Shown: in pieces, positions 19,923-29,073 of the stretch
How the letters are laid out: every line of letters starts with the position of its first letter
How positions within the stretch are numbered: position 1 is the stretch's first letter
Assembly: GCA_029865265.1 (NCBI GenBank)
Contig: JAOUHG010000011.1
Span: forward strand, 1-64,000
Source of the DNA: Candidatus Krumholzibacteriia bacterium
GTDB lineage: Bacteria > Krumholzibacteriota > Krumholzibacteriia > WVZY01 > JAKEHA01
Direction of reading: 5' to 3'
Length of the DNA: 64,000 nt
Program-made: the position numbers and the translations under genes
Notes under the pieces: generated by a model
The model's database searches: none
Told to the model about the DNA's origin: nothing
The model's input: only the letters and a program-made list of their open reading frames with translations

Positions 19923-20873
19923 CTAGTCGAATGCCTTCCCCTGGCCGCCTTGCTTCCGGTCCGTCCCGGATGCCTCGCGCATCTGTTGCAGGTCTATACG
20001 AAGTAAGACGCCCTCGCGGTCAACCCGGTTGCGAATCATCTCCACCGCGGCGAGGTCGCTGTCCGCTTCCAGGTTGGCGATCTCGCGCAGGATCATCTCC
20101 AGCTGACCGACGAGGTCGCGCAGACGGCGATCCTCGGGGCGCGTAAGGTCGTCCTGAATCCGCTGACCCTCCGCCACTAGCACGCGCGCCTGCGCACGCT
20201 CGCTGCCGAAACCCGCGCCCTCGCCCTCGTCCGTCCCGCCGTTGAGGAGTGCGAACAGCACCACCTGCGAGCGGCCGATGTAACGCTGCGCCTCGCTGGT
20301 GTAGCTCGCGGCGGTAACCACACCCGCGCCCGCGTCGTGGCTGTCTCCGGTATCGCCGCGCACCTCACCGGCCGGCGCGTCGATGGGCCGCCCTTCGCTT
20401 CCCGCGGGCGGCCCGCCCTGGGAATCCAGCGCGAGCTGTTGGGGTTGCGGTTCGGCCTGTTCCGGCGGCGCGACCACGACGCTGGCCGGGTCGTGTGCGG
20501 CGCCGTTCGGTTGCGGTGCGAGAATCGTGCGGCCGATCCACACCCCGCCTGCCAGCACGGCGACGGCGGCGGCCACGCGGAATCCCCACGATCCAGCCGG
20601 CCGCCACCGCCCGAACCGGGACGCGTCCGCTGCAGCAGTGTCGCGCGCAACCCGCTCCTCAAGCCGCCGCCAGTACCCGTCCCAGAACACCTGTCCCGGA
20701 TCCGGCCGGCGACGAGCGCTCATCGTCTCCAGGGTGGTGCGAAGTTCGCCGCAGAGCGCCGCACAGGCCGCGCATTCATCGAGATGCCGGGCGAGTTCCT
20801 CCGCGCGCGGTTGTTCGAGCTCGTCGTACAGCGCCTCGGGCATCCATTCCTGATAGGTCCTGCAGGTACTCAC
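19923..20873 (-). CDS. Zinc-finger anti-sigma factor, membrane anchored
   Basis: This is 316 residues. The N-terminal zinc-finger domain has H30, C34 and C37 (HLDECAACAALC), then a membrane segment GFRVAAAVAVLAGGVWIG, a Pro/Gln/Gly-rich linker, and a helical extracytoplasmic domain (SEAQRYIGRSQVVLFALLNG, then a coiled-coil-like C-terminus). The ATG overlaps the sigma stop by 4 bases. It is the predicted inhibitor of the neighbouring ECF sigma factor. Confidence 0.88.
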   Translation of the reverse strand: MSTCRTYQEWMPEALYDELEQPRAEELARHLDECAACAALCGELRTTLETMSARRRPDPGQVFWDGYWRRLEERVARDTAAADASRFGRWRPAGSWGFRVAAAVAVLAGGVWIGRTILAPQPNGAAHDPASVVVAPPEQAEPQPQQLALDSQGGPPAGSEGRPIDAPAGEVRGDTGDSHDAGAGVVTAASYTSEAQRYIGRSQVVLFALLNGGTDEGEGAGFGSERAQARVLVAEGQRIQDDLTRPEDRRLRDLVGQLEMILREIANLEADSDLAAVEMIRNRVDREGVLLRIDLQQMREASGTDRKQGGQGKAFD

Positions 20874-21460
20874 GCCAGATCACCCACTTCGTCCCGGTAG
20901 TCGGACAACCGGTCGCGCAACTTGCGCACGGAGCGAAACAGCAGGCTCTTCACGGTTCCCTCCGCGATCGACAACGACGCGGAAATCTCCATGATGCGCA
21001 TGTCGTGGTAGTGGCGCAGCACGAACACGCTCCGCTCCTGGGCCGAGAGCACGTCCAGCGCGCGCTCGACGTCCTGCTGGAAGCGGGACGCCCCCGCCAG
21101 CGCGTCCGGGGCCGCGCCGCGCGCGGGTGGCAGGACGACGGGCATGTCGTCCTGCCCCGAACCCGCGACGGGCGCGTCGATGCTGACAATCTGCACCGGC
21201 TTTCTGCGCTTGCTGTCGATGTGTGCGTTCATGGTGATCCTGTACAGCCAGCTTCCGAGTTTTGCGTCGGCGCGAAAACCGCCGATCGCGCGATAGGCCT
21301 TGATGAATACTTCCTGCGACAGATCCTCGGCGTCGTGGTGGTTTCCACACAGGTCATAGGCCAGAGCAAACACATCCCGCTTGTACCGCTCGACGAGGTC
21401 ACGGAACGCACCGCGGTCACCCGCCTGCATCCGCCGCACCAGTTCGCGCTCGTCATGCAT
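20870..21460 (-). CDS. ECF-type RNA polymerase sigma factor (RpoE-like)
   Basis: This is 196 residues. Region 2 is VERYKRDVFALAYDLCGNHH, DAEDLSQEVFIKAYRAIGGF and SWLYRITMNAHIDSKRRK; region 4 is QERSVFVLRHYHDMRIMEIS followed by SIAEGTVKSLLFRSVRKLRD. The order sigma/anti-sigma/HEAT protein, with overlaps and short gaps, shows one operon. A large hairpin separates it from the DUF4097 gene upstream. Confidence 0.93.
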   Translation of the reverse strand: MHDERELVRRMQAGDRGAFRDLVERYKRDVFALAYDLCGNHHDAEDLSQEVFIKAYRAIGGFRADAKLGSWLYRITMNAHIDSKRRKPVQIVSIDAPVAGSGQDDMPVVLPPARGAAPDALAGASRFQQDVERALDVLSAQERSVFVLRHYHDMRIMEISASLSIAEGTVKSLLFRSVRKLRDRLSDYRDEVGDLA

Positions 21461-21498
21461 CCGTTCAGGTTCTTTCTTTCGTCACGGCTCGCGGGTCC

Positions 21499-21548
21499 TG
21501 TCGCCGATTTCCCCGCCGCCTGGCGCGGCGGGGTCCCCATCGGCGACA
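21499..21548. terminator. Large two-part hairpin between DUF4097 gene and sigma factor gene
   Basis: Outer arms TGTCGCCGAT (21499-21508) and ATCGGCGACA (21539-21548) pair perfectly. Inside, CCCCGCCGC (21511-21519) pairs perfectly with GCGGCGGGG (21525-21533) around a 5-base loop. There are 19 pairs in all, very GC-rich, with no T-tract on either side. It could end or attenuate the DUF4097 transcript, or be a processing/stability element before the sigma operon. Confidence 0.55.
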
Positions 21549-21578
21549 CCCGCTCGAACAACGCCGACGACGCGCGGA

Positions 21579-22367
21579 TCAGCCCTTGTCCTTCTCGCCC
21601 TCTTGATAGATGCGAATGTTGCCGTTGACCGTGTCGAGCTTGATTGTGCCCTCGCCCTTGCCGAGTACGCTGCTCAGGGAGCTGCCCACGATGCCACGGT
21701 CGGCCTTGATCTCGCCGGTCCCGCGAATGCTTCCGTGCACCGTGCTGGCGCTCACACGCGCGCTGGCATTGCGCGGCAGCGTGAGCTCCACGGTTCCGTT
21801 GACTGACTGCAGGCGGATGGAATCCACCGCGCCGGTCACGTCCAGCTCGACATCGCCGTTCACCGCCGACAGTGCCACCGCGCCGGAAAGGTGCGTCGCG
21901 GTCACATCGCCGTTCACCGACGACGCGTCCACTTCCCCCTCGATGCCGTCCAGTTGCAGGTCGCCGTTGACCAGTTCGACCTCGTCGATACGCGTCCCGC
22001 GCGGCACGCGGATGGTGAACTCGACGCCGGCGTTACCGTCGTGATCCCAGTCGTCGTGATCGTCGATGTCCACCTTGATGACCACATGGCCGTTCTTCAT
22101 GGACGACTCGATGGTGGTCTCGTCGAGCCGCTCCTGGCTGCTCGCATACTTGATGGCATCCACTTCGATGGTTGTGCCGTCGTAGCCGGTGACGGTGACG
22201 TCACCGTTGATGTTGGAGAGTGACAGGCTGCCCTTCTTGCCCGCGTCGAAACTCTGGTGGCTCTCCTCCTTGACCTTGTTCCACTTCTTCGCCACTGCGG
22301 CCGGTGCGGCCAGCGCCACCGCCAGCACCACCGCCAACGCCAACGCCGCCATCGTGAATCTGCGCAT
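21579..22367 (-). CDS. Exported DUF4097-type (adhesin-like beta-helix) protein
   Basis: This is 262 residues with a signal peptide (MRRFTMAALALAVVLAVALA, cleavage near AVA-KKW). The rest is the repetitive DUF4097 beta-solenoid: SLSNINGDVTVTGYDG, VELVNGDLQLDGIEGEVDAS, SVNGDVTATHLSGAVALSAV and LDTVNGNIRIYQEG. Two adjacent ATG codons (22370, 22367) are possible; the second has better spacing from the GGAGG. DUF4097 proteins often sit with anti-sigma factors, matching the sigma/anti-sigma pair downstream. Confidence 0.88.
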   Translation of the reverse strand: MRRFTMAALALAVVLAVALAAPAAVAKKWNKVKEESHQSFDAGKKGSLSLSNINGDVTVTGYDGTTIEVDAIKYASSQERLDETTIESSMKNGHVVIKVDIDDHDDWDHDGNAGVEFTIRVPRGTRIDEVELVNGDLQLDGIEGEVDASSVNGDVTATHLSGAVALSAVNGDVELDVTGAVDSIRLQSVNGTVELTLPRNASARVSASTVHGSIRGTGEIKADRGIVGSSLSSVLGKGEGTIKLDTVNGNIRIYQEGEKDKG

Positions 22368-22482
22368 CATGCCCTCCTCGGACCCCGTGGATCCAGCTAC
22401 CGGGTTCACCCGCGTCGCGGCACCCCGCCGCGCCCCTGTTCGCTAGTGATCAGACGGATCGGGGCGGCCCGAAGTTTACACC

Positions 22483-22517
22483 CGGGGGCCGAATTGACAT
22501 CCGGGGGACAGATTGGA
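22483..22517. repeat. Short imperfect tandem repeat, CCGGGGG...GA-TTG
   Basis: Two imperfect copies of about 19 bases, each starting CCGGGGG and continuing as a GA-ATTGA or AGATTGGA motif, lie between the DUF4097 gene and the M14 peptidase gene. The core resembles the GGGGACAATT core in the inverted-repeat element at 43643-43789, so both may belong to one dispersed intergenic repeat family. Confidence 0.35.
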
Positions 22518-22633
22518 TATCGTGGCCGACATCCCGTCCGGCCCGCGGGAGGGCGATCCGCCGCCCCGCCAAACGTCCAAGACAATAGCCTGTAACAAGA
22601 TGACTCGGCCACCCGAGTCCAACGAGGCTCACG

Positions 22634-25465
22634 ATGACAACCCTGCTCCGTCTCGTCATTGTCGCGCTGCTGGCCATTCTGCCCGCCACACCCGCCTCCG
22701 CCGACCTCCAGGCCATGCGCACCTCCCAGACGCCGGGCCTCGGCGACTACGACCGTGAATTCTGGCCCGGGTCCAACTACCGGCCCGAGGTGCGCTCGCC
22801 GGGCGATTTCCTCGGCTTTGAGCTGGGTTCGCGGCCGGCGCAGCACGAGGAGATCCTGCGCTATTTCGAGTACCTGGACGGCCTGCCCACCGCCGAGCTG
22901 CATACCATGGGCGAAACCTACGAGGGACGCAGCCTGGTGTACCTGGTGGTGTCCTCCGAGGAGAACGCTGCGCGGCTCGGCGAGATCCGCGAGAGTTGCG
23001 CCAAGCTGGCCGACCCGCGCCTGCTGGCGAAGGGAGACAGCGTCCAGGACGTCATCGCGCGCACGCCGGCGGTGGCGTGGATGGCCTACGGCATTCACGG
23101 CGACGAACTCTCCAGCTGCGACGCGGGCATGCAGCTCGCCTACCAGCTGGTGGCCGGAACCGACACCGCCACCCGCGCCATTCTCAAGGACTGCGTGGTC
23201 ATCATCGATCCGGTGGAGAACCCGGACGGGCGCACGCGCTGGCTCACCCAGCTCGCGCAGTGGAACTCGGTGATTCCCAGCCACGACATACAGAGCATCA
23301 GCCACACCGGCATGTGGCCGTACGGCAGGACCAACCACTACCTGTTCGACATGAACCGGGACTGGTTCTCGCTCGTGCACCCCGAATCGCGCGCGCGCAC
23401 GCAGGCAATCCTCGAGTGGATGCCGCAGTACCTGCTCGACTGTCACGAAATGGGGCCACTCGACACCTATCTCTTCTCGCCGCCGCGCGAACCGTTCAAC
23501 CCGCACATGGTCAACTACATCCACAAGTGGTGGGCGCGCGTGGCCTCCGAGCACGCGGAGCAGTTCGACAACATGGGATGGAGCTACTACACGCGCGAGT
23601 GGAACGAAGAGATGTATCCGGGCTACGGGAGCTCGTGGGCCATCTACATAGGCGCGGTCGGGTTCCTCTTCGAGCAGGCGGGCGTGGATGGCTCGCAGGT
23701 GAAGCGACAGGATGGAACGGTGATGACCTTCCGCGAGACGGTGCACCACCAGTTCGTCGGCTCCATGGCCAATCTCATCCCCGTGGCCGCCGGGCGCGCG
23801 GAACTGCTCGCGGACTACCAGAAGCAGAAGGCGGACAACCTGCGTTCGAAGCCGGACACCTACGTCTTCACCGCGGGCGGAAACCAGAGCCGCCTCGACC
23901 AGCTGGTGGCAACACTCCAGCACCAGAAGATCGAGGTGCTGCGCGCGAACAAGGACTTCAAGCTGCCGCGCGCGCGCGCCTGGGACGGCCGCGATGTGCG
24001 CGACGTCGCCATCCCCGCCGGCAGCGCGCTGGTCCGCACCGATCAGCCCCTGCGCCAGTTGATCGAGGCCATTCTCGACTTCGACACGCGCATCCCCACC
24101 AGCTTCCTCGAGACGGAGAAGAAGGAGATACTCGAACGCGACGACTCGCGGCTGTACGACACCACCGGCTGGAGCCTGCCGCTCGCCTACGGACTGGTGT
24201 CGTACCGCGTGGCGGGTGTGCCCGGGGTCGCCAGCGAGCCCTACATCATTGTGCCGCGCGCGGGATCGCTCGACATCACCGAGGCACGCGTCGGGTTTGC
24301 GTTCGATGGCAGCGACGACCGCGCGTTCGAACTGCTCGCACGGTTATTCGAGACGGATATCAAGGTATGGTGCGCCAACAAGCCGTTCCGTGCCGGGGCG
24401 CTCGAGATGCCGCGCGGGAGTTACCTTATCCGGCGCGCCGGCAACCCCGGGCTGGATACGGCCAGGTTGCGCGAACTGGCGGAAGCGGCGGGCGTCACCC
24501 TGGTCGGCGTCAACGAGGGAATCGGGTCGGGCCGCTTTGCGGACCTGGGCGGCAACGAGTTCACGCTGCTCAAGCAGCCGCGCATCGCACTGGTGGGCGG
24601 CAACGGAATCAACCAGTACAACCTGGGCGCCGTGTGGCACCTGCTGGACAGCCGGCTGCGCATGCGCACCTCCACCATCGATATCGCCAACCTGGGCCGC
24701 GCCGACCTCTCCAGGTACAACGTTCTGTTCCTCCCCGACAACTACCGCGGCGTGCAGGGCTACCAGGGCCAACTGGGCGACGATGGCGTCGACCGCCTGA
24801 AGTCGTGGATCGAGGCCGGCGGCACGGTGGTGGCGGAGGGGGCGGGCGCCGCGTTCATGGCCGACACCTCGGTTGCAATCTCCCCCACGCGCATGCGCCG
24901 GCAGGTTCTCAAGAAGCTGCCCGAGTACCGCGCCGCCCTGGAAACGTCGAAGATGGCGTCGAGCCCCGTGATCGACAGCCTTTCCCTGTGGGAAGCGAAA
25001 CCCGTCAAGACCGCCAGACCGACCGAAGCCACCGCCGAGGGCAAGAAGTCGGCTCCCGACGATGACGCCATCGAGCGCGAGGACGAAATCGCGCGCAAGC
25101 TGGCCCCGCGCGGAACCATCGTCGCCATCGATCTGGATACCGAGCACTGGCTCGCGTACGGGTGCGCACCCACCATGCCCGCACTCCTGATCGGGAACCG
25201 TGCCTTCGTCACCCGCACGGTGCGTGTCCCCGCACGGCTCGCGCCCGCGGACCGGCTGCGACTCTCCGGCCTCCTGTGGGAGGAGGCGCGCACGCGCTGG
25301 GCGGAGACGGCCTACGCGACGCGGGATGGCGTCGGCTCCGGCCAGGCCATCCTGTTCACGTCGATCCCGAACTTCCGCGGCTACTACCGCGGCACCGAAC
25401 GGCTCCTGCTCAACGCGCTGCTCCTGGGCCCGGGAATGGGCACCGACCATCCGGTGGGATGGTGA
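22634..25465 (+). CDS. Exported M14-family zinc carboxypeptidase-like protein
   Basis: This is 943 residues with a signal peptide (LLRLVIVALLAILPATPASA). The M14 catalytic domain lies in residues 65-380: HGDE (H155, E158) provides two zinc ligands, NPDGRTRW binds the substrate carboxylate, DCHEMG (about 266) provides the third ligand, and GFLFEQAG carries the likely catalytic Glu. The remaining 550 residues include a region resembling a class I glutamine-amidotransferase-like fold (VLFLPDNYRGVQGYQG, WIEAGGTVVAEGAGAAFMAD). This large architecture is found in secreted peptidases of FCB and related bacteria. Confidence 0.9.
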   Translation: MTTLLRLVIVALLAILPATPASADLQAMRTSQTPGLGDYDREFWPGSNYRPEVRSPGDFLGFELGSRPAQHEEILRYFEYLDGLPTAELHTMGETYEGRSLVYLVVSSEENAARLGEIRESCAKLADPRLLAKGDSVQDVIARTPAVAWMAYGIHGDELSSCDAGMQLAYQLVAGTDTATRAILKDCVVIIDPVENPDGRTRWLTQLAQWNSVIPSHDIQSISHTGMWPYGRTNHYLFDMNRDWFSLVHPESRARTQAILEWMPQYLLDCHEMGPLDTYLFSPPREPFNPHMVNYIHKWWARVASEHAEQFDNMGWSYYTREWNEEMYPGYGSSWAIYIGAVGFLFEQAGVDGSQVKRQDGTVMTFRETVHHQFVGSMANLIPVAAGRAELLADYQKQKADNLRSKPDTYVFTAGGNQSRLDQLVATLQHQKIEVLRANKDFKLPRARAWDGRDVRDVAIPAGSALVRTDQPLRQLIEAILDFDTRIPTSFLETEKKEILERDDSRLYDTTGWSLPLAYGLVSYRVAGVPGVASEPYIIVPRAGSLDITEARVGFAFDGSDDRAFELLARLFETDIKVWCANKPFRAGALEMPRGSYLIRRAGNPGLDTARLRELAEAAGVTLVGVNEGIGSGRFADLGGNEFTLLKQPRIALVGGNGINQYNLGAVWHLLDSRLRMRTSTIDIANLGRADLSRYNVLFLPDNYRGVQGYQGQLGDDGVDRLKSWIEAGGTVVAEGAGAAFMADTSVAISPTRMRRQVLKKLPEYRAALETSKMASSPVIDSLSLWEAKPVKTARPTEATAEGKKSAPDDDAIEREDEIARKLAPRGTIVAIDLDTEHWLAYGCAPTMPALLIGNRAFVTRTVRVPARLAPADRLRLSGLLWEEARTRWAETAYATRDGVGSGQAILFTSIPNFRGYYRGTERLLLNALLLGPGMGTDHPVGW

Positions 25466-25478
25466 CGCATCCGGCTCG

Positions 25479-25503
25479 CTCCGGGGATCCTGCATCCCCG
25501 GAG
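25479..25503. terminator. Perfect hairpin after the M14 peptidase gene
   Basis: CTCCGGGGAT (25479-25488) and ATCCCCGGAG (25494-25503) are perfect inverted repeats around a 5-base loop, 13 bases after the peptidase stop. There is no T-tract, so it is either a weak intrinsic terminator or a 3'-end stabiliser. Confidence 0.55.
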
Positions 25504-25518
25504 CGGGCCGAAATGTTG

Positions 25519-25524
25519 TATAAT
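25519..25524 (+). promoter_or_regulatory. TATAAT -10 hexamer
   Basis: Perfect -10 hexamer 36 bases before the ATG at 25561 and just after the hairpin that ends the peptidase gene. No convincing -35. Confidence 0.4.
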
Positions 25525-25560
25525 TGTGCGGTCCCCCACCCCTTGAAGCCGGCAGTCGTC

Positions 25561-26178
25561 ATGCGTCGCAGTACCTCACTCGCATTCCTCATCCTGCTGG
25601 CGGGCCTCGCACGCGACGCCCGCGCCCAGGGACCCGTGGCGGCGCCGGATACCGCGGTTGTGCAGAACGTCGTCCCGCGCCTGACGAACTTCGCCGCACT
25701 CGCCACCGTTCTGAATCTCGCGCGCGGAGCGGTACGCCTGGTCGCCGTGGTCTCTCCCTCCGCCCCGGGTGCCGAGGCGGGCATGGATGCGGTCGCGTCG
25801 TTGCTGCGGGACATCCCCAGCAAGCGGCTGCGCGCCTTCGTCATCATTTCGCAGACCGACAGCACCGACACGCGGGTGCGAGCGCTCAACCTCGCCGCGC
25901 GCCACATCGACCGGCGCATCGTCTACCTGTGGGACCCAGACGCCACCACCACCGCTGCGATTGCCGCCAGCGACGGCCTCACCGGGATGCCCGCTCGCGA
26001 CGTCCTGCTGCTGTACGACACCGCCGCCACCTTCACCACCACCGTTCCAGCGCCAGTAGCGTGGGTTGCGCTGGATGATTCCGCCGGGCCCGTCGCGTCC
26101 GCCGCGCTTCGCGACACCGCCGACGAACTGGTGCGAGCGGTGGAACGAAAAGCCTCCGCGGCCGGTGGCGGCGAGTGA
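25561..26178 (+). CDS. Exported protein of unknown function
   Basis: This is 205 residues with a signal peptide (SLAFLILLAGLARDARAQGP). The middle (VRLVAVVSPSAPGAEAGMDA, then RLRAFVIISQTDSTDT and RIVYLWDPDATTTAAIAASD) has alternating strands and helices that recall a thioredoxin-like alpha/beta fold without the CxxC. I do not recognise a family. It has its own -10 box upstream and is followed by the strong promoter of the LVIVD-repeat cluster. Confidence 0.65.
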   Translation: MRRSTSLAFLILLAGLARDARAQGPVAAPDTAVVQNVVPRLTNFAALATVLNLARGAVRLVAVVSPSAPGAEAGMDAVASLLRDIPSKRLRAFVIISQTDSTDTRVRALNLAARHIDRRIVYLWDPDATTTAAIAASDGLTGMPARDVLLLYDTAATFTTTVPAPVAWVALDDSAGPVASAALRDTADELVRAVERKASAAGGGE

Positions 26179-26206
26179 GGCGCAGAACGTAATCCCTTAT
26201 CGCGTC

Positions 26207-26235
26207 TTGACTTGCCTGCGGCAAGGCGGTATCAT
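26207..26235 (+). promoter_or_regulatory. Strong sigma-70-type promoter for the LVIVD-repeat cluster
   Basis: TTGACT (26207-26212), exactly 17 bases, TATCAT (26230-26235). Expected start near 26242, leader about 60 bases, with an AGGAG just before the ATG at 26302. The spacer contains a small dyad (TTGCC/GGCAA). Confidence 0.6.
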
Positions 26236-26301
26236 TGAAGCCATCCGCCGGACCCGGAGCGACGTTTCCCCAGCGCTCCCCGTCCGGCCCAGGAGCCTGT
26301 C

Positions 26302-27660
26302 ATGCCGCTTGGCCGCCCACTCACCTTCGCAATCATCCTGCTTTGCGCCGCAGGTGTGTCACCCGCCCGCGCCGAGTTCGGAGACATCACCCTGCAGGGC
26401 TTCCTGCCGCTCACCGGCACCACCCGCATCACCAACGTGTGGGGGTACTACGACGAGGCCACCGGCCGCGAGTACGCCCTGGTGGGCGACTGGTTCGGCG
26501 GCTTCTACATCGTTGACGCCACCGACCCCACCAACCCAATCCTGGTGGTCAAGGTGACCGGGGTGTCCGGCTTCGACCTCAAGGTGTGGGATCACTTCGT
26601 CTATTCGTGCGACGGCAACTCCGCCGGCAACGACACGCGCATCACCAGCCTGGCCAACCCCATCACGCCGGTGGTGCTGCCGGCGCTGCTGCCCTCCTGC
26701 CACACCATCTCGATTTCGACCCAGGGCGTGATGTACATGGAGTACGTGGGTGTGCGCATCTTCGATCTCAACGCCGACCCGCAGAATCCCGACTCGCTCT
26801 ACTACATCGACAACCTGGGGCACGATTCCACCCCGCGCGGCAACCGGCTCTACGATTTCAACGCGGTCCAGATGAACATCTGGGACGTGAGCAACCCGTC
26901 GCAACCGGCGCTGATCGGCAGCGACGACGACCCCGGCGTGCTCTACTACCACAGCGGGGACGAATCGAAGAACCACAACTATCTGTACGTGTGCGACGAG
27001 TACGCGGTGACCCCGACCCCGGACATCGTGATCTACGATATCAACGATCCGTCACTGCCGGTGCGAATCGGCGGCATCAACGACCCCGCGTCGCGCGTGC
27101 ACCAGTTGTATGTCGACGGCGACCTGATGTTCGTGGGCTACTACACCGCCGGATTCAAGGTCTTCGACATCGCCAACCCCGCGGCTCCGGTCCTGGCGGA
27201 TGTTTACGACACGTCTCCGTATCAGACCGAGACGGGTCCGGATGTATACAACGGCGCCTACAACGCGTACCCCTACACGCACTCCGGCTCGGTTTATGTT
27301 GCGGATCATCCCTCGGGTCTGTTTATTTTTTCCGTCGATGGTCACACCGGCCAGGCAACCGGCGTTGACGGCGGTGGACCGGTGGTCGCGCGACTCGGTC
27401 AGAACTACCCCAACCCGTTCAACCCCGCGACGACGATAGAATACGAGACCCTGTCTCCCACGCGCGTGGTGTTGCGCGTGTACGACGTCTCGGGCGGTTG
27501 CGTGCGAACACTGGTGGACGCCAGACAGCCGGCCGGCGCGCACCGCGTCAGCTGGGACGGCCGGGACGACGCGGGTCGCGCGGTGGCGTCCGGCGTGTAC
27601 TACAGCCGGCTGGAAGCCGGAACCACCCGCGACGCGAAGCGCATGGTCCTGCTCAAGTAA
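26302..27660 (+). CDS. Secreted LVIVD-repeat protein with C-terminal FlgD-like/type IX sorting domain (paralogue 1)
   Basis: This is 452 residues. The signal peptide (LTFAIILLCAAGVSPARAEF) is followed by LVIVD-type propeller repeats of the choice-of-anchor B group (FYIVDATDPTNPILVVKVTG, VRIFDLNADPQNPDSLYY, IVIYDINDPSLPVRIGGI, FKVFDIANPAAPVLADVY). The last 85 residues are a FlgD-like beta-sandwich opening with NYPNPFNPATTIEYE and closing with DAKRMVLLK, the form used as a sorting signal by type IX secretion in FCB bacteria. First of three tandem paralogues, 13 bases before the next. Confidence 0.88.
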   Translation: MPLGRPLTFAIILLCAAGVSPARAEFGDITLQGFLPLTGTTRITNVWGYYDEATGREYALVGDWFGGFYIVDATDPTNPILVVKVTGVSGFDLKVWDHFVYSCDGNSAGNDTRITSLANPITPVVLPALLPSCHTISISTQGVMYMEYVGVRIFDLNADPQNPDSLYYIDNLGHDSTPRGNRLYDFNAVQMNIWDVSNPSQPALIGSDDDPGVLYYHSGDESKNHNYLYVCDEYAVTPTPDIVIYDINDPSLPVRIGGINDPASRVHQLYVDGDLMFVGYYTAGFKVFDIANPAAPVLADVYDTSPYQTETGPDVYNGAYNAYPYTHSGSVYVADHPSGLFIFSVDGHTGQATGVDGGGPVVARLGQNYPNPFNPATTIEYETLSPTRVVLRVYDVSGGCVRTLVDARQPAGAHRVSWDGRDDAGRAVASGVYYSRLEAGTTRDAKRMVLLK

Positions 27661-27673
27661 CGAAAGGGAGCCA

Positions 27674-29050
27674 ATGAAATTCGGCAAGCTCGTTCGCATC
27701 GCCCTCGGTGCGTTGTTCATCATGGCAGGCATGGGAGGTGCCGCGCGCGCGGCCAGGGGGGACATCACCCTGCTGGGGCAGTTGCTCCCGGCGGGCATGG
27801 ACGAGATCTGCGACGTGTGGGGATACGTCGACCCCAACGGCGTCCACTACGCCATCATGGGCGACTGGGGAAACCACCTTGGCGGCGGCGTGTACATCAT
27901 CAACGTGGAAGACCCGGCCAATCCGTTCCTGACCAAGGCAATCATCGGCAACCAGCGCTTCGGTTTCGACGTCAAGGTGTGGCAGCACTACGTGTACGCC
28001 TGCAACGGCGGCGGCTCCACCTCGACCAGCCGCGTGTACGACATCTCCGACATCCAGAACCCGGTTACTTCGCTGGTGTTTCCGTCGCACCACAACTTCT
28101 CGGTCCATCCCGACGGCTACCTGTACGCGGAGTCGCCGGGACTGTGGGCGTACGACATTGCAACCAACCCCATGGCGCCGATTCTCAAGTGGACCACAGA
28201 CCTGAGCGACGGGCACGACTCGTACGCGGTGGGCGACATGCTCTACGATTTTCACGGCTACTCCGGCACGCGCTTCTATGACATCAGCAACCGCCTGAGC
28301 CCGGTACTGCTCGGCAGCATCACGGATCCGAACATCGTGTACCACCACAGCGGATGCCCCACGCCGGATGGCCGCTACCTCTACATCTGTGACGAGCTGG
28401 CCACCAACCCGCGGCCCGATGTGAGTATATGGGACATATCCAACCCGCAGTCTCCCGCGCGGATGAACTCGTTTGGCGACCCGACGTCGACCATTCACAA
28501 TCTGTACATCGTGGACGACTTCGCGTTCGTGTCGCACTATTCGGCGGGGTTCCGCGTATACGACACCACCAATCCCATCAGCCCGGTGCTGCTGGATACC
28601 CACGATACATCGGGATTCACGGGCGAGAACTACGAAGGATGCTTCGGTGTGTACCCGTTCGCGGACAACGGTGTAGTCTACGCGTCGGACTTCGACAACG
28701 GACTGTTCCTGTTCTCGGTGGAAGGTTACGGCGGCCCCGCCACCGGTGTCGGCGGCGATACGCCGCGGCCCGCCGCCGCGCGCCTGCTGGGCAACTTCCC
28801 CAATCCGTTCAACCCGGCGACCACCATCCGCTACCAGCTCGATCAGCCGCTGAACGTCCGACTCGCCGTCTACGACGCACGCGGGCGGCTGGTGCGCGTG
28901 CTGGTCGACGGCCGCGAAGCGGCCGGCCAGCACGACACGGCCTGGAACGGCCGGGATGCATCCGGCGCGGGGGCCGCGTCGGGCGTATACTTCGCGCGCC
29001 TCGAGGTCAACAGACGGTCCGACACGCGGCGGATGGTGTTGCTCAAGTAG
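27674..29050 (+). CDS. Secreted LVIVD-repeat protein with C-terminal FlgD-like/type IX sorting domain (paralogue 2)
   Basis: This is 458 residues with the same architecture as its neighbours: a signal peptide (LGALFIMAGMGGAARAAR), LVIVD-type blades (VYIINVEDPANPFLTKAI, VSIWDISNPQSPARMNSF, FRVYDTTNPISPVLLDTH) and a terminal sorting domain beginning NFPNPFNPATTIRYQ and ending DTRRMVLLK. AAAGGGAG precedes the ATG. The three copies share blade order but differ clearly in sequence, so the duplications are old. Confidence 0.88.
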   Translation: MKFGKLVRIALGALFIMAGMGGAARAARGDITLLGQLLPAGMDEICDVWGYVDPNGVHYAIMGDWGNHLGGGVYIINVEDPANPFLTKAIIGNQRFGFDVKVWQHYVYACNGGGSTSTSRVYDISDIQNPVTSLVFPSHHNFSVHPDGYLYAESPGLWAYDIATNPMAPILKWTTDLSDGHDSYAVGDMLYDFHGYSGTRFYDISNRLSPVLLGSITDPNIVYHHSGCPTPDGRYLYICDELATNPRPDVSIWDISNPQSPARMNSFGDPTSTIHNLYIVDDFAFVSHYSAGFRVYDTTNPISPVLLDTHDTSGFTGENYEGCFGVYPFADNGVVYASDFDNGLFLFSVEGYGGPATGVGGDTPRPAAARLLGNFPNPFNPATTIRYQLDQPLNVRLAVYDARGRLVRVLVDGREAAGQHDTAWNGRDASGAGAASGVYFARLEVNRRSDTRRMVLLK

Positions 29051-29073
29051 GCGCGCTGGCGTAGAGTTGCCGC

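Noticed and set aside
18740-20146. Long open frame opposite the HEAT-repeat gene
   Set aside because: Its repetitive His/Val/Gly composition is the reverse complement of the HEAT repeats, not an independent protein.
22406-23923. Long open frame opposite the M14 peptidase
   Set aside because: No recognisable domain, composition of a shadow frame, and the opposite strand carries clear catalytic motifs.
29051-29073. Separate promoter for the third LVIVD paralogue
   Set aside because: The gap is only 23 bases and holds no promoter hexamers; read-through from the cluster promoter is simpler.
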